Assembly (NCBI GenBank): GCA_030651695.1 | Contig: JAUSCD010000012.1 | Location: 1 to 64,000 of the forward strand | DNA length: 64,000 bases | From: Pseudohongiella sp. | GTDB lineage: Bacteria > Pseudomonadota > Gammaproteobacteria > Pseudomonadales > Pseudohongiellaceae | Direction of reading: 5' to 3' | The notes under the pieces: generated by a model | The model's database searches: none | The model's input: the letters and a program-made list of their open reading frames with translations, nothing else | Told to the model about the DNA's origin: nothing | Part shown: piece after piece, positions 48,278 to 57,811 of the stretch | Layout: each line of letters starts with the position of its first letter | How positions within the stretch are numbered: the first letter of the stretch is position 1 | Position numbers and translations under genes: made by a program

Positions 48278-48895
48278 ATGAAACTTTACGAAACCAAAAC
48301 CGCACCCAATCCCCGTCGCGTCAGAATTTTTCTTGCAGAAAAAGGCCTGCTCGACCAGGTCGAACTGATCCAGTTGGATTTGCAGAAAGGCGAGAACCTG
48401 ACACCCGCATACGCTGCCAAAAATCCGATGAAAAAAGTCCCTGTGCTCGAATTGGAAAGTGGCGATTGTGTGGCAGAAACCATGGCCATCTGCCGCTATT
48501 TTGAAGAAGCATTTCCTGACAGTCCGCGCTTGCTGGGCACTACGGCACTGGAAAAAGCCCAGATTGATCAGTGGCTGCGCTGGATTGATTTCTATTTTAT
48601 GACACCAACAGGCATGGGATTCCAGCATACAACAGGTTACTTCAAAGATCGTATGACTCCATTCCCGGAGTGGGGCGAAGAATGTAAAAAGCAGGCAGCG
48701 CGCTTTTTCAACTTCCTGGACCGTCACCTTGCTGACAAGCAGTTCATCATGGGCGATCAATTTACTGCAGCGGACATCAACGCTTTGTGTACTGTGGATT
48801 TTAATCGTGTAATCCAGCAGCGCATTGCGCCGGAGCAGGTGAACCTGCAAGCCTGGCATGACCGCGTGTCCGCAAGGGCCTCTGCCAAGGCCTGA
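48278..48895 (+). CDS. Glutathione S-transferase
   Basis: A 205-residue GST. The thioredoxin-like N-terminal half (about 1-80) contains NPMKKVPVLELESGD with the cis-Pro and the VAETMAIC stretch that binds glutathione. The helical C-terminal half includes the FTAADINALC N-capping region common to GSTs. Substrate unknown. It is convergent with the large membrane protein gene. Confidence 0.9.
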   Translation: MKLYETKTAPNPRRVRIFLAEKGLLDQVELIQLDLQKGENLTPAYAAKNPMKKVPVLELESGDCVAETMAICRYFEEAFPDSPRLLGTTALEKAQIDQWLRWIDFYFMTPTGMGFQHTTGYFKDRMTPFPEWGEECKKQAARFFNFLDRHLADKQFIMGDQFTAADINALCTVDFNRVIQQRIAPEQVNLQAWHDRVSARASAKA

Positions 48896-48950
48896 TTTGC
48901 GCACGCTGATGCGTCACGCTCATTACCGTGACTCCCGACGGCCATTCAAA

Positions 48951-50864
48951 TCAATCGCGCAAATCCTCAACCAGCCGGCGTGCCAGCACCAGACTGCGAT
49001 ACCATCGCCGCTGGGCTGGCGGTACAACTGCGGGCCTGATGGTCAACAGGCTTTGTGCATTGCTGACGGCGCTTTGCGGCTGCCTGAGAGCATCAAGCAC
49101 TGACTGGCGCGCGCCGTATGTTTCACGCAGAAAACGGCTGGCCTCGTCACTCAGACTGACGCGGTAGTGTCTTACCAGTGCAGCAGCCAGGTGCTCAGCT
49201 GCCTCGCTCATATCTTCTTCAACATCCTGCGCAACAGATTCGGCGATCACACGTTTTTCCTGAGCACTCATACCAGGCTCCAGATCTCCCAGATAACTGG
49301 CATACGTGGCACCTATGCCGCGCTGGATCTCCGGATACGACAAATGGATATGAGGCTCCAGTGCCAATGCGACTTCAATGGCCAGCTGTCGTGCGCTTTC
49401 GAAAGTGAGCGGATAATCACGCTCACTGCGACGCTCGAACAAGCCCTTGGTTTCGTGCGACTCAAGGTGTTGGGCTCGCAGATAACGCGCAAGATGCTCA
49501 CATACCTCTTTGCGCTCTTCATCCTCAAGCCTCACCACTTTCTCCAGAATGTGCACGCCAGTTCCACGCGGCCCGATCTGCAGCTCTTCGGTATCCAGGC
49601 GGGTTTTATCCATCAGAGTATTCCATGCTTCTGCAGCCTGCTGGAAATCAGTGTGGAGCTCTCCGATACGCATAAATGAATCATGTGCATAACGATACAG
49701 TCTGAGTGCATTTGTCATCAGAACAGCGGCATGCCTGAGTTCTTCATATTGCCCTGAGGCTCCGCTATCAACAGCGGAGGCAACGGCCTGCAGATCATCC
49801 GACAAACGATCAAGAGCCTGCCCTACCCGTTCGATCAGCAATGCTGATGAAATGCCTTCAGGCACCTCGTCATATGACATCACATTCACTTCGACCAGCC
49901 AGGATGCCAGACTTCGTATTCTGCTGCTGCCGGCTGCTTGTGCAATTCGATAACGACTACGCTTGCGCTCCATGCGGTCCAGTGCTGCCGCCAATCGCCA
50001 GCGCCCACGGTAATCGAATATCAGCATGGGGATTTCGCGCCCATTGATCAGTTCAAAAGCCAATACCAGCATGGACTCTACGTCCTGCATTGTGATCAAT
50101 AACAGATTGTCCTGTTCAATTGCAGCCAATACCCGGGCAATAAAATGTTCGGCACGGGGCATGCCATGTCTGAGTTTTGCGATATCGCCGTGATAGCGCA
50201 AATGCAACATGTCGACGGCAGCAGGTGACAATTCACGCAGTTCGTTACTGTGGCGGGCGATCAGCTCATCGGTACCGTGCTGCATATCGCGTATACGTGA
50301 ACCAAGACCAGCCCGACGGAAATTGTCGATATCTGCCAGTAGCACAGCGAACTGCTCGTCCGACGTCAACTGTCTCACCGCCGTTGCGATTCCGGAAGGC
50401 GGCAAATCCACTCGTTGCAACAACTGCAATGCCGCTTCACGTTGACGGGCTTCGCCGTCAAGACTGTTTATCATCAGATCTCTGACTGATAGTATCAGGT
50501 CGCCCAATTTATCAATTACTTCGATACCGGCTTTTTGTGAGCGCTCATTGCGATAACCCCAGGTGCTGTCGTAAACCACTTTCGCAGCCAACGCAATCAA
50601 CCCGCTAAGCACGGTGAAACTTACAAAGTAAATCAGCTGCTGATTGGTCGGGGCCTGACCATAACCGATGTAATAACCACCGTATAGACCAATGGCAGTC
50701 ACTGGTCCGGCGGTCCATGCCAGGCCCAGCAGGCTGCGGGAAATGCGCACACGGCGCACACTCCGCGTAAACTGATCAAGGCGTTCGGTATCCTCGCGAT
50801 TCAGCGATATCCCCTGTCTGTCACCGCTGCCATGACGCCAGCGTTGTAGTCTGGACCACCACAT
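48951..50864 (-). CDS. Large two-helix membrane protein of unknown function
   Basis: A 637-residue protein not assigned to any family. Two hydrophobic helices are near the N-terminus (about 40-65 and 75-95), preceded by a basic stretch. The remaining 540 residues are soluble and mostly helical, with many Arg, Glu and Leu residues. A segment near residue 285, VESMLVLAFELINGREIPM, and the ADIDNFRRAGLG segment near 175 do not match a motif known to me. The ATG at 50864 has AGGA 8 nt upstream and is preferred to 50927. It is divergent from the riboswitch promoter. It is one of the longest undefined genes here. Confidence 0.8.
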   Translation of the reverse strand: MWWSRLQRWRHGSGDRQGISLNREDTERLDQFTRSVRRVRISRSLLGLAWTAGPVTAIGLYGGYYIGYGQAPTNQQLIYFVSFTVLSGLIALAAKVVYDSTWGYRNERSQKAGIEVIDKLGDLILSVRDLMINSLDGEARQREAALQLLQRVDLPPSGIATAVRQLTSDEQFAVLLADIDNFRRAGLGSRIRDMQHGTDELIARHSNELRELSPAAVDMLHLRYHGDIAKLRHGMPRAEHFIARVLAAIEQDNLLLITMQDVESMLVLAFELINGREIPMLIFDYRGRWRLAAALDRMERKRSRYRIAQAAGSSRIRSLASWLVEVNVMSYDEVPEGISSALLIERVGQALDRLSDDLQAVASAVDSGASGQYEELRHAAVLMTNALRLYRYAHDSFMRIGELHTDFQQAAEAWNTLMDKTRLDTEELQIGPRGTGVHILEKVVRLEDEERKEVCEHLARYLRAQHLESHETKGLFERRSERDYPLTFESARQLAIEVALALEPHIHLSYPEIQRGIGATYASYLGDLEPGMSAQEKRVIAESVAQDVEEDMSEAAEHLAAALVRHYRVSLSDEASRFLRETYGARQSVLDALRQPQSAVSNAQSLLTIRPAVVPPAQRRWYRSLVLARRLVEDLRD

Positions 50865-50946
50865 AAAGTATCCTGAACTGCACGAGTCGAACCCGAGTAT
50901 AACGCGATTCGGGTCACATACGCACACGCGACCACCTGTGTCGAAC

Positions 50947-50975
50947 TTGCAAAAACAGCACTGTTGACCTATTGT
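50947..50975 (+). promoter_or_regulatory. Putative sigma-70 promoter of the btuB transcript
   Basis: TTGCAA (50947-50952) and TATTGT (50970-50975) are separated by 17 bp. Transcription from about 50982 would begin at the 5' edge of the cobalamin riboswitch. Confidence 0.6.
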
Positions 50976-50984
50976 GGCCCCGCT

Positions 50985-51241
50985 TCAGGTGTTCGACGCC
51001 AGACAGGAAAGTCTGGCTGAGAATGAAACGGGAAGCCGGTGCGGTATAAAGATCAGACTCATGATCTGGAAAATACTGCCAAAGCCGGCGCTGCCCCCGC
51101 AACGGTAAACAAGTTTGATCTGTCAGAAGCCACTGTCGATGTTTTATTGCTGCCATGCAGTCTGTAGAACAATCACCGATGGGAAGGCGACAGTTCCCGG
51201 TATGGCATGCCATACCACTTGTGAGCCCGGAGACCGGCCTG
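50985..51241 (+). ncRNA. Cobalamin (B12) riboswitch
   Basis: The conserved cobalamin-aptamer pieces occur in order: a GGTG-containing 5' stem, GAAACGGGAAGCCGGTGC (about 51025), GCTGCCCCCGCAACGGTAA (the B12 box region, about 51090), then GTGAGCCCGGAGACCGGCC (51221-51239). The aptamer precedes a btuB-like receptor gene, the classical target. When adenosylcobalamin binds, expression would fall. Confidence 0.95.
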
Positions 51242-51364
51242 CTGCACAACAACGCGCTGCGGTGGGCAGTTGATGCGATTGAGTTGAGTATTTTTTGCAA
51301 AATGGCCAGTGGCAATTTTTGCTGGCTGTTAATCGACTGCTATCGTGGCGCATACCATCTTTTT

Positions 51365-51393
51365 TTTGCACTCGGGTGAGAGTGCAAATGGAG
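51365..51393 (+). promoter_or_regulatory. Hairpin next to the btuB ribosome-binding site
   Basis: TTTGCACTC-GGGTGA-GAGTGCAAA is a perfect 9-bp stem with a 6-nt loop (51365-51388), ending one base before GGAG (51390-51393). An eight-T run (51360-51367) runs into its left arm. It lies 3' of the aptamer and is a candidate part of the expression platform. Confidence 0.6.
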
Positions 51394-51401
51394 TTATGCG
51401 C

Positions 51402-53279
51402 ATGAACGAAAAAAAATCCAGTTCCAGATTCCCCGCACTTGTTGCCACTTGCAGCCTGGCTTGCCTGCTGCCTGTTGGCGTATCTGCTCAAAACAGTAAT
51501 GATCCCACAGCAGCTCCCCGGGAAATGCTGGTGACCGCTAACCGCTTTGCGCAGTTTTCTCATGAAATGCTGAACGCCCATACCTTGCTGGACCGCGACT
51601 TTATCAACCAGAGCGGCGCCAGCAGTCTGTTCGACCTGCTCAGGACCGTACCCGGTGTACAACTCGCACGTACCGGTACAGATGGAGCACAGACCAGTCT
51701 TTTTATGCGCGGCAGCAATTCCAACCATACGCTGATCCTGCTGGATGGTGTGCGCATGAACACGGCCAGTGAAGGCGCAGCACGTCTTGAAAACATACCG
51801 CTGTCACACATCGAGCGAATAGAGGTTATTCGTGGCCCGCAGTCCAGTGTCTATGGCGCAGACGCTATCGGTGGTGTTATCCAGATTTTCTCCCGCAACA
51901 GCGTCTTGCCCAGTGAAAATCTTCCGGATGCCGGCAAGCCGTATTCAGGCCGGATTGAAGCAGGCGTGGGAACAGAGCAATCCCGCGTGTTACACAGCGG
52001 TTTCCGTGCCAGACTCAATCAGACTGTTATCGATGTGGATCTGTCACACCGTGAGACCGACGGCATCCCGGCGCAAAACGCACCACGCCCCAGTACCCGC
52101 GATGCAGGCTGGGAGAATCAGTCGGTGTCACTGGGCGTTCAGCAGGCGTTGAGCAATAGCTGGCAGTTATGGGGCCGGTGGCAGGCGACCGAGTCTGAGA
52201 AACTGTTTGACGGCGGCGACAGCGATGCCTCTCAACGAACAGGAAGCGCAGGTCTGCGCGGTCAGATTTCCGAACGCTGGCATACACAACTGCAGGTAAG
52301 TCAGTTCAAGGACAACAACCTGACACGCCAATACGGCCTGTCGCGCAGCACCACAAGGCGCGACAGCCTGCAGTGGCAGAACGAACTGAAAATTAACGAC
52401 CACGGTAATACCATGTTGGGCCTGGACATTGATGATGAGGATCTTTTTTACCTCAGCTCAGGCGCCGTGCAAAACGTCAGCACTCGTCGAAACGACGCTC
52501 TCTTCGCCGTACACCAACAGGAACTGGGCGCTATCGATCTGACGGCATCCGTGCGACTGGACGACAATGAGCAGTTTGGAGCACACAGCACTGGCCGACT
52601 GGCCGTAGGCACTGATCTCAGCAGCAACAGCAGTATCTGGGTAGCTGCTTCGACCGCATTCAAAGCGCCTACTCTGGTAGATTTGTACGTGGACTTCCCT
52701 GCCTTCGGTTTTTTTGCCAACCCGGATCTGGAGCCGGAGCGCGCCAGAAATCTGGAAGCCGGTTTACGAACAAACGTCGCGGACACTGCACTGGACATCA
52801 ACGTATTCCGCAATGATATCCGCGACCTGATCGGGTCTGACAGCACGTTTCGCAGCCTGACCAATGTCAGCCGGGCACGGATCCATGGACTGGAGCTTAG
52901 CGCCAGCCGTGATATCCTTGGCTGGCAGAGCCGGCTGTCACTGACAGTGCTGGATCATGAAAATCGGGATACCGGTCAGGCTTTGCTGCGCCGTCCGAAT
53001 GAACAGCTGAGTGTCAGTGCCTCAAAGCGTTTTGAACAATTCTCGGTGTTTTTCGACTGGCAACTACGCAGTGATCAAGCCGATCTTGATCCGGTTACTT
53101 ATGGTCGTTCACGGGTTGGCGGGTACGGTGTGCTTGATACAGTCTTTGAATGGCAGGTCATTCCGGCGCTGGATCTGCAACTGAAAATAGGCAATGTGTT
53201 CGACAAAAACTACGAAGTCGTAGATGGATTCAATACACTGGGCCGGCATGCGATGCTAAGCGCCAGACACCAATTCTAG
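51402..53279 (+). CDS. btuB: TonB-dependent vitamin B12 receptor
   Basis: A 625-residue outer-membrane receptor for cobalamin. The signal peptide ends near GVSAQ. REMLVTANR fits a TonB box and the start of the plug; LLRTVPGVQL, GSNSNHTLILLDGVRMN and IERIEVIRGPQSSVYGADAIGGV are plug motifs typical of BtuB. The barrel ends in a terminal Phe (LSARHQF). The ATG at 51402 has GGAG 8 nt upstream; 51396 and 51345 are less good. The riboswitch in the leader fixes the ligand as a cobalamin or related corrinoid. Confidence 0.95.
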   Translation: MNEKKSSSRFPALVATCSLACLLPVGVSAQNSNDPTAAPREMLVTANRFAQFSHEMLNAHTLLDRDFINQSGASSLFDLLRTVPGVQLARTGTDGAQTSLFMRGSNSNHTLILLDGVRMNTASEGAARLENIPLSHIERIEVIRGPQSSVYGADAIGGVIQIFSRNSVLPSENLPDAGKPYSGRIEAGVGTEQSRVLHSGFRARLNQTVIDVDLSHRETDGIPAQNAPRPSTRDAGWENQSVSLGVQQALSNSWQLWGRWQATESEKLFDGGDSDASQRTGSAGLRGQISERWHTQLQVSQFKDNNLTRQYGLSRSTTRRDSLQWQNELKINDHGNTMLGLDIDDEDLFYLSSGAVQNVSTRRNDALFAVHQQELGAIDLTASVRLDDNEQFGAHSTGRLAVGTDLSSNSSIWVAASTAFKAPTLVDLYVDFPAFGFFANPDLEPERARNLEAGLRTNVADTALDINVFRNDIRDLIGSDSTFRSLTNVSRARIHGLELSASRDILGWQSRLSLTVLDHENRDTGQALLRRPNEQLSVSASKRFEQFSVFFDWQLRSDQADLDPVTYGRSRVGGYGVLDTVFEWQVIPALDLQLKIGNVFDKNYEVVDGFNTLGRHAMLSARHQF

Positions 53280-53330
53280 GTAGCCGCTATGTTTCAGGGC
53301 TCCAAATCTTGAATGAATACAGGATAAAAC

Positions 53331-53798
53331 ATGACAGAGCAAAACCGGGGAATATCAAACGAATCAGACAATGGACAGTCCAGAAAATCCATACTGATAC
53401 GGCTGGCAAAACCCCTGATTACTCTGGCGTGCCTGATTTTGGTAGCAGGGGTGTTATGGCAGCTGCTACCAAAATCGTCATTCTCCAGCGATCTCTCACA
53501 ACTCGGGCAGGGACGCCCGGGTCTTGTTCTATTACGCGAGATTCATGTGATGGGCGGCGAGCGCGTATTGGAGCAAATGCATACAATTTACCCTGAGTTT
53601 GAAGCGGATATGGTGTTCCTGCTGGTCCACACAGGCAACCCGACCGGCCTTGATTTTGCTGCCAGACACAATGCCGGCGATGGCAGCGTTGTACTTTTTG
53701 ATGCCCGGGGAAATGAAATCGGCAGTCTCCGGCATCCGGCGTCAGCTGCAGTATTAAGGCAATTTATCGTCGACACGCTGGCGGCTGTAACCAATTGA
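53331..53798 (+). CDS. Small membrane-anchored, thioredoxin-like protein
   Basis: A 155-residue protein with one helix near residues 29-46 (PLITLACLILVAGVLW) and a soluble C-terminal part, probably periplasmic. The pattern strand-helix-strand, then VVLFDARGNEIGSLRHP before a final helix, resembles a thioredoxin fold, but no CxxC is present. No family was recognised. It lies 51 bp after btuB and may share its B12-controlled transcript. Confidence 0.6.
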   Translation: MTEQNRGISNESDNGQSRKSILIRLAKPLITLACLILVAGVLWQLLPKSSFSSDLSQLGQGRPGLVLLREIHVMGGERVLEQMHTIYPEFEADMVFLLVHTGNPTGLDFAARHNAGDGSVVLFDARGNEIGSLRHPASAAVLRQFIVDTLAAVTN

Positions 53799-54000
53799 CC
53801 CGGTCACTGACAGCCATCGCAAGCACCGTCAAATGTTGATCTATTCGAAGCAGACACAATCTTTACCCTGATACCTGGCCAAAAGGCCATGCTCTGCTGA
53901 ATACCTATTGCTACAATGCAGACATCTTGCACAATGTCTGCTTGTACTTCTGCCCACCGCTCAAGGCAAGCTATGCCCAGGTTTTAAAACGTTTGGTGAA

Positions 54001-54504
54001 ATGGCCATGGCAATCGAAATTGAGCGTAAATTTCTGGTGAATGTCGGTCTGCTGAAACAATCCGGGGCACTTGTCGGGGCAAAAAGCGTGCTGATCAGAC
54101 AAGCCTGGCTGAGTCGCGGCGATGAGATGGCCGGCGACAAAAGTGCTACCGTGCGCGTTCGTGTCGCTGGTGATAATGCGTTTCTCACCATCAAAGGCAA
54201 AACAACCGGCATCAGCCGGCATGAGTTTGAATACCCCATCCCGATGACCGATGCGCTGCAGTTATTGCAAATGTGCAGCGGCCACACGATTTCAAAAACC
54301 CGACATCTGATACCGGTCGACAGACACCTGTGGGAAGTCGATGAATTCCACGGCCTCCATCAGGGACTGTGGCTGGCGGAGATTGAATTGTCGGACGAGC
54401 AGGAATCCTTTGCCATGCCTGAATGGCTCGGAGAAGAGGTCTCGCATGATGCACGTTACCGCAATTCCGTATTGGCGCACTCAGCCAATCCTGTACCTGA
54501 CTGA
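54001..54504 (+). CDS. CYTH domain protein (triphosphate tunnel enzyme)
   Basis: A 167-residue CYTH protein. The ExExK signature EIERKFLV is at the N-terminus; ATVRVRVAGDNAFLTIKGKT and HEFEYPIP follow, and WEVDEFHG and AEIELSDEQESF give further tunnel residues. Such proteins are tripolyphosphatases or class IV adenylate cyclases; short single-domain forms like this are often inorganic triphosphatases. ATG codons at 54001 and 54007 are both possible. It is separate from its neighbours. Confidence 0.88.
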   Translation: MAMAIEIERKFLVNVGLLKQSGALVGAKSVLIRQAWLSRGDEMAGDKSATVRVRVAGDNAFLTIKGKTTGISRHEFEYPIPMTDALQLLQMCSGHTISKTRHLIPVDRHLWEVDEFHGLHQGLWLAEIELSDEQESFAMPEWLGEEVSHDARYRNSVLAHSANPVPD

Positions 54505-54581
54505 ATGCTGCATGTGTCGCTGGCAATGCTTGCGCAGCTCACCTATGCTTGGGCCAAAACCGGTGGAGATAGGCAGGTGCG

Positions 54582-57500
54582 ATGATCAACTGGCTCGCTG
54601 AAAACGTGTTTCTGGTGTATCAGTTTTACGGTGTGGCATTTGTAGTGCTCGGCGCCACCGCGTTGGCATTACCCCGCAATAGACAATTGCCATTTTCTGG
54701 CAATCTCTGGCTGCTGGGGTGTTTTGGCATTTTGCATGGCGCCTTTGAATTCATATTGGCAAACCAGATAGTACAGCCCAGCGCAAGCCAGATGGCTGTG
54801 GGCAATTTTTTAAATTTATTGTCTTTCCTGGCTCTGTTTGAATTCGGACGTCGCTCTGTTATCAATGCCATTCCGGCTTACGCCATCACATTGCCACTCT
54901 CGCTGCTGATTCTCCTGCTGCTTGAGCCCAGTGCAGATACAGTCGGGCTGATTGGTCGATACGTGTTTGGTGTGCCCGGCGCAGCACTATCGGGTTTGAT
55001 CTTTATACGCGCTCGCCGGACACTGACTCAAGGGATGACTCTTGTCCTCGACGAGCAGCCCGGTAGCGTTGGCAAAAACTGGTTCACGCTCGCAGGTACT
55101 GCGCTACTGTTGTATGCCGCATTGAGTCTTGTTAATAGCAGCACAACTGGAATTCCGCTCCTGCCGGACAACGATACTTTCATCAGGATGGTTGGCGTTC
55201 CTGTTGCCATCCCCCGCGCACTTTGTGCGGTCGCATTGGTTATCGCGTTAATCGCAATTGTCTACAACACGACCTTTGGCATTGTTCGTGATGTTGAAAA
55301 CATCCTGCAGGGCATTGATGGTTTTGTGTATCGCTGCCGCAATGACGAACACTGGTCTTTAATCTATATGGCCGGCAACATTCATGAATTGTCGGGCTAC
55401 ACCGTAGACGATTTTCGCCACCCCGCCATTATCACACTGGACAACATGGTTCATCCGGCTGACCGTATTCGTGTCAGGAAAGCAGTTAATGCCGCACTGG
55501 CAAAACACCTTTCCTATGACATCAGTTTTCGCATTGTTACCCGCAGCGGACGCAGTAACTGGGTAAGTGAACGTGGCAACGGCATCTATGACCAACACGG
55601 CAACCTGAAATACCTTGAAGGCCATGTATTCGATGCAGACGAACTCATGGAATCACAAAATCGCCTTGAGCGGGCAGAGCAATTCGGAGGCCTTGGTCAC
55701 TGGGAGTTTGATCCGGGAACCGGACACAGGTATTGGTCCAGTCAAATGTTCAGAATGTTTAATCTGGAGCCGGCCGATGAGCCTCCGGATGCAGAGAGAT
55801 ATATGGATTTGATCCATCCGGACGACCGTGAAATAGTCATGTCAGCGATGAGTGCCATGACTAAAAATGAGTCGCCGGGCATCGAAATCTACCGCACAAA
55901 CCCTGAGTACGGACCACAGCGCAGCCTGAAACCAAGCTGTCAGGCAATACCGGATTCGCAGGGCCGCATCCAACGCTATTCCGGAACGGTAGTGGATGTG
56001 ACAGAACAACAAGCGGCCATGGCCGCATTACGTGAGTCTGCGCGTCAGCAACAAGAGCTTCTGCTGATCACACAACGTGAGCAGGGGCGCATGGCAGCGC
56101 TATTATCGGCCATGAGCATTGGCATTCTGTTTGAGGACAGAGACGGTCGTGTTGAATATGTAAACCCTGCATTCCGACGTATGTGGGCCGTGGACGAAAA
56201 CGCTCAACTGGTTGGCGACACTACCCGCCGCGTGCTGGAGCATTCAACGCACCGCTTTGCGCGGCCCGACCATGCCTCCAGACATGTTCTGCATGTGCTC
56301 GACACCCATGAGATCAGTGAGCGCTTTGAAGTTGATCTGTATGACGGCCGCATACTGACTCAATTGTCGTACCCGGTCTGCGACCCTGATGGTCGTGTGA
56401 TGGGCAGACTATGGATCTATGAAGACGTGACGCACGAACGCCAGACTGCTCAACAACTGGTGTACCTGGCAGAACATGACCCGCTGACCGGGCTGCATAA
56501 CCGACACCGTTTTCAACAGCAAATGGACTGGATGATTGCCAGCGCTGAGCGCAATAACACACACTTTGCTTTATTGTATTTTGATCTGGACGATTTCAAG
56601 TACATCAATGATACCTTTGGTCACCGCGCCGGGGATACCGTATTGGTACGCACCGCCGGCGAAGTGTCCAGTCTGCTGCGGCAGGGTGAAATGTTCGCAC
56701 GTCTTGGCGGTGATGAGTTTGCCATTCTGACAGGCCTGGGCCCCAGCGATTCAGCCATCCCGCTTGCCGAGCGGGTACGCCATGCCATTGCAGCGCTGCC
56801 ATTCAGATTCCGGGGTAGTAACCTGCGCCTGACTACCAGTATCGGCATCACCATTTTCCCGCAACATGGCGACAACACTGAAGATCTCATCGCACATGCA
56901 GACAGTGCCATGTATCAGGCCAAAAATGCCGGTAAAAACAACTGGTCCATTTACGATCCCGAGAAAGATCTCACTGAGCTGATGATTGCGCGCATGAACT
57001 GGGTGAGCCGGGTTGCCACCTGCCTGGAACAGGGCTTGTTCGAGCTACACTTCCAGGGCATCTACAATACAAGCGATAGCACATTGAGCCATCTGGAAGC
57101 CCTTGTGCGTATGCGCGATCCGCTGCAGAAAGACTCAATTATCATGCCCGGCCAATTCATTCCTGTTGCAGAAAAAAGCGGGCAGATTCTGGAAATTGAC
57201 CGCTGGGTTCTGCGCGAAAGCATTCGCACTCTGGCAGCCAACCCTTCACTGCCTGCACTGGCAGTCAATATTTCCGGGCGCAGTTTCGATGAGGCCAGTC
57301 TGCCGATGACCATTCATGCGCTGCTGAAAGAAATGGATGTTGCGCCGGAACGACTTATCATCGAACTGACTGAGACTGCCGCGGTATCCGAGATGCAGGA
57401 TGCACAACGTTTTATCGAGGCATTGCAGCAGACCGGGTGCCGGGTTTGTCTTGATGACTTTGGTACCGGATTTTCCACGTTCGCATATCTGAAGTACCTT

Positions 57501-57737
57501 GGAGTACAAGTCCTGAAGATCGACGGTCTGTTTATCAGGGACCTGCCCAACAATCATGAGAATCAGGCCTTTGTCAAAGCCATGATTGATGTGGGCCGTG
57601 GCCTGCGAAAATTGATTGTGGCCGAATTTGTTGAAGATCGGGCAACCTATGACATGCTGTGTGTACTGGGCGTGGATATGGTACAAGGTTACTTTCTGGA
57701 TCGTCCGATCGCTGATCATCCAGCGCTCGATTCATGA
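54582..57737 (+). CDS. Membrane PAS-GGDEF-EAL protein
   Basis: A 1051-residue inner-membrane c-di-GMP protein. About seven helices form a sensory membrane domain (1-240). Three PAS regions follow (about 250-350, 360-485, 500-625), then GGDEF (about 640-800) with an intact ARLGGDEFA, and EAL (about 815-1045) with HLEALVRM, NISGRSF, ELTETA, DDFGTG, KIDGLFI, AEFVED and QGYFLDRP. Both catalytic sites look complete. The inhibitory I-site position reads RQGE instead of RxxD, so product inhibition may be lost. The first ATG after the CYTH gene is used. Its end overlaps an unused ATG before the next gene. Confidence 0.92.
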   Translation: MINWLAENVFLVYQFYGVAFVVLGATALALPRNRQLPFSGNLWLLGCFGILHGAFEFILANQIVQPSASQMAVGNFLNLLSFLALFEFGRRSVINAIPAYAITLPLSLLILLLLEPSADTVGLIGRYVFGVPGAALSGLIFIRARRTLTQGMTLVLDEQPGSVGKNWFTLAGTALLLYAALSLVNSSTTGIPLLPDNDTFIRMVGVPVAIPRALCAVALVIALIAIVYNTTFGIVRDVENILQGIDGFVYRCRNDEHWSLIYMAGNIHELSGYTVDDFRHPAIITLDNMVHPADRIRVRKAVNAALAKHLSYDISFRIVTRSGRSNWVSERGNGIYDQHGNLKYLEGHVFDADELMESQNRLERAEQFGGLGHWEFDPGTGHRYWSSQMFRMFNLEPADEPPDAERYMDLIHPDDREIVMSAMSAMTKNESPGIEIYRTNPEYGPQRSLKPSCQAIPDSQGRIQRYSGTVVDVTEQQAAMAALRESARQQQELLLITQREQGRMAALLSAMSIGILFEDRDGRVEYVNPAFRRMWAVDENAQLVGDTTRRVLEHSTHRFARPDHASRHVLHVLDTHEISERFEVDLYDGRILTQLSYPVCDPDGRVMGRLWIYEDVTHERQTAQQLVYLAEHDPLTGLHNRHRFQQQMDWMIASAERNNTHFALLYFDLDDFKYINDTFGHRAGDTVLVRTAGEVSSLLRQGEMFARLGGDEFAILTGLGPSDSAIPLAERVRHAIAALPFRFRGSNLRLTTSIGITIFPQHGDNTEDLIAHADSAMYQAKNAGKNNWSIYDPEKDLTELMIARMNWVSRVATCLEQGLFELHFQGIYNTSDSTLSHLEALVRMRDPLQKDSIIMPGQFIPVAEKSGQILEIDRWVLRESIRTLAANPSLPALAVNISGRSFDEASLPMTIHALLKEMDVAPERLIIELTETAAVSEMQDAQRFIEALQQTGCRVCLDDFGTGFSTFAYLKYLGVQVLKIDGLFIRDLPNNHENQAFVKAMIDVGRGLRKLIVAEFVEDRATYDMLCVLGVDMVQGYFLDRPIADHPALDS

Positions 57738-57811
57738 CCTGTGGCAGCTTGCAAATCGAAGTACTGCACGCTAGGTTTAAGGTCAATACCAATAACATAC
57801 AGGGACATACT

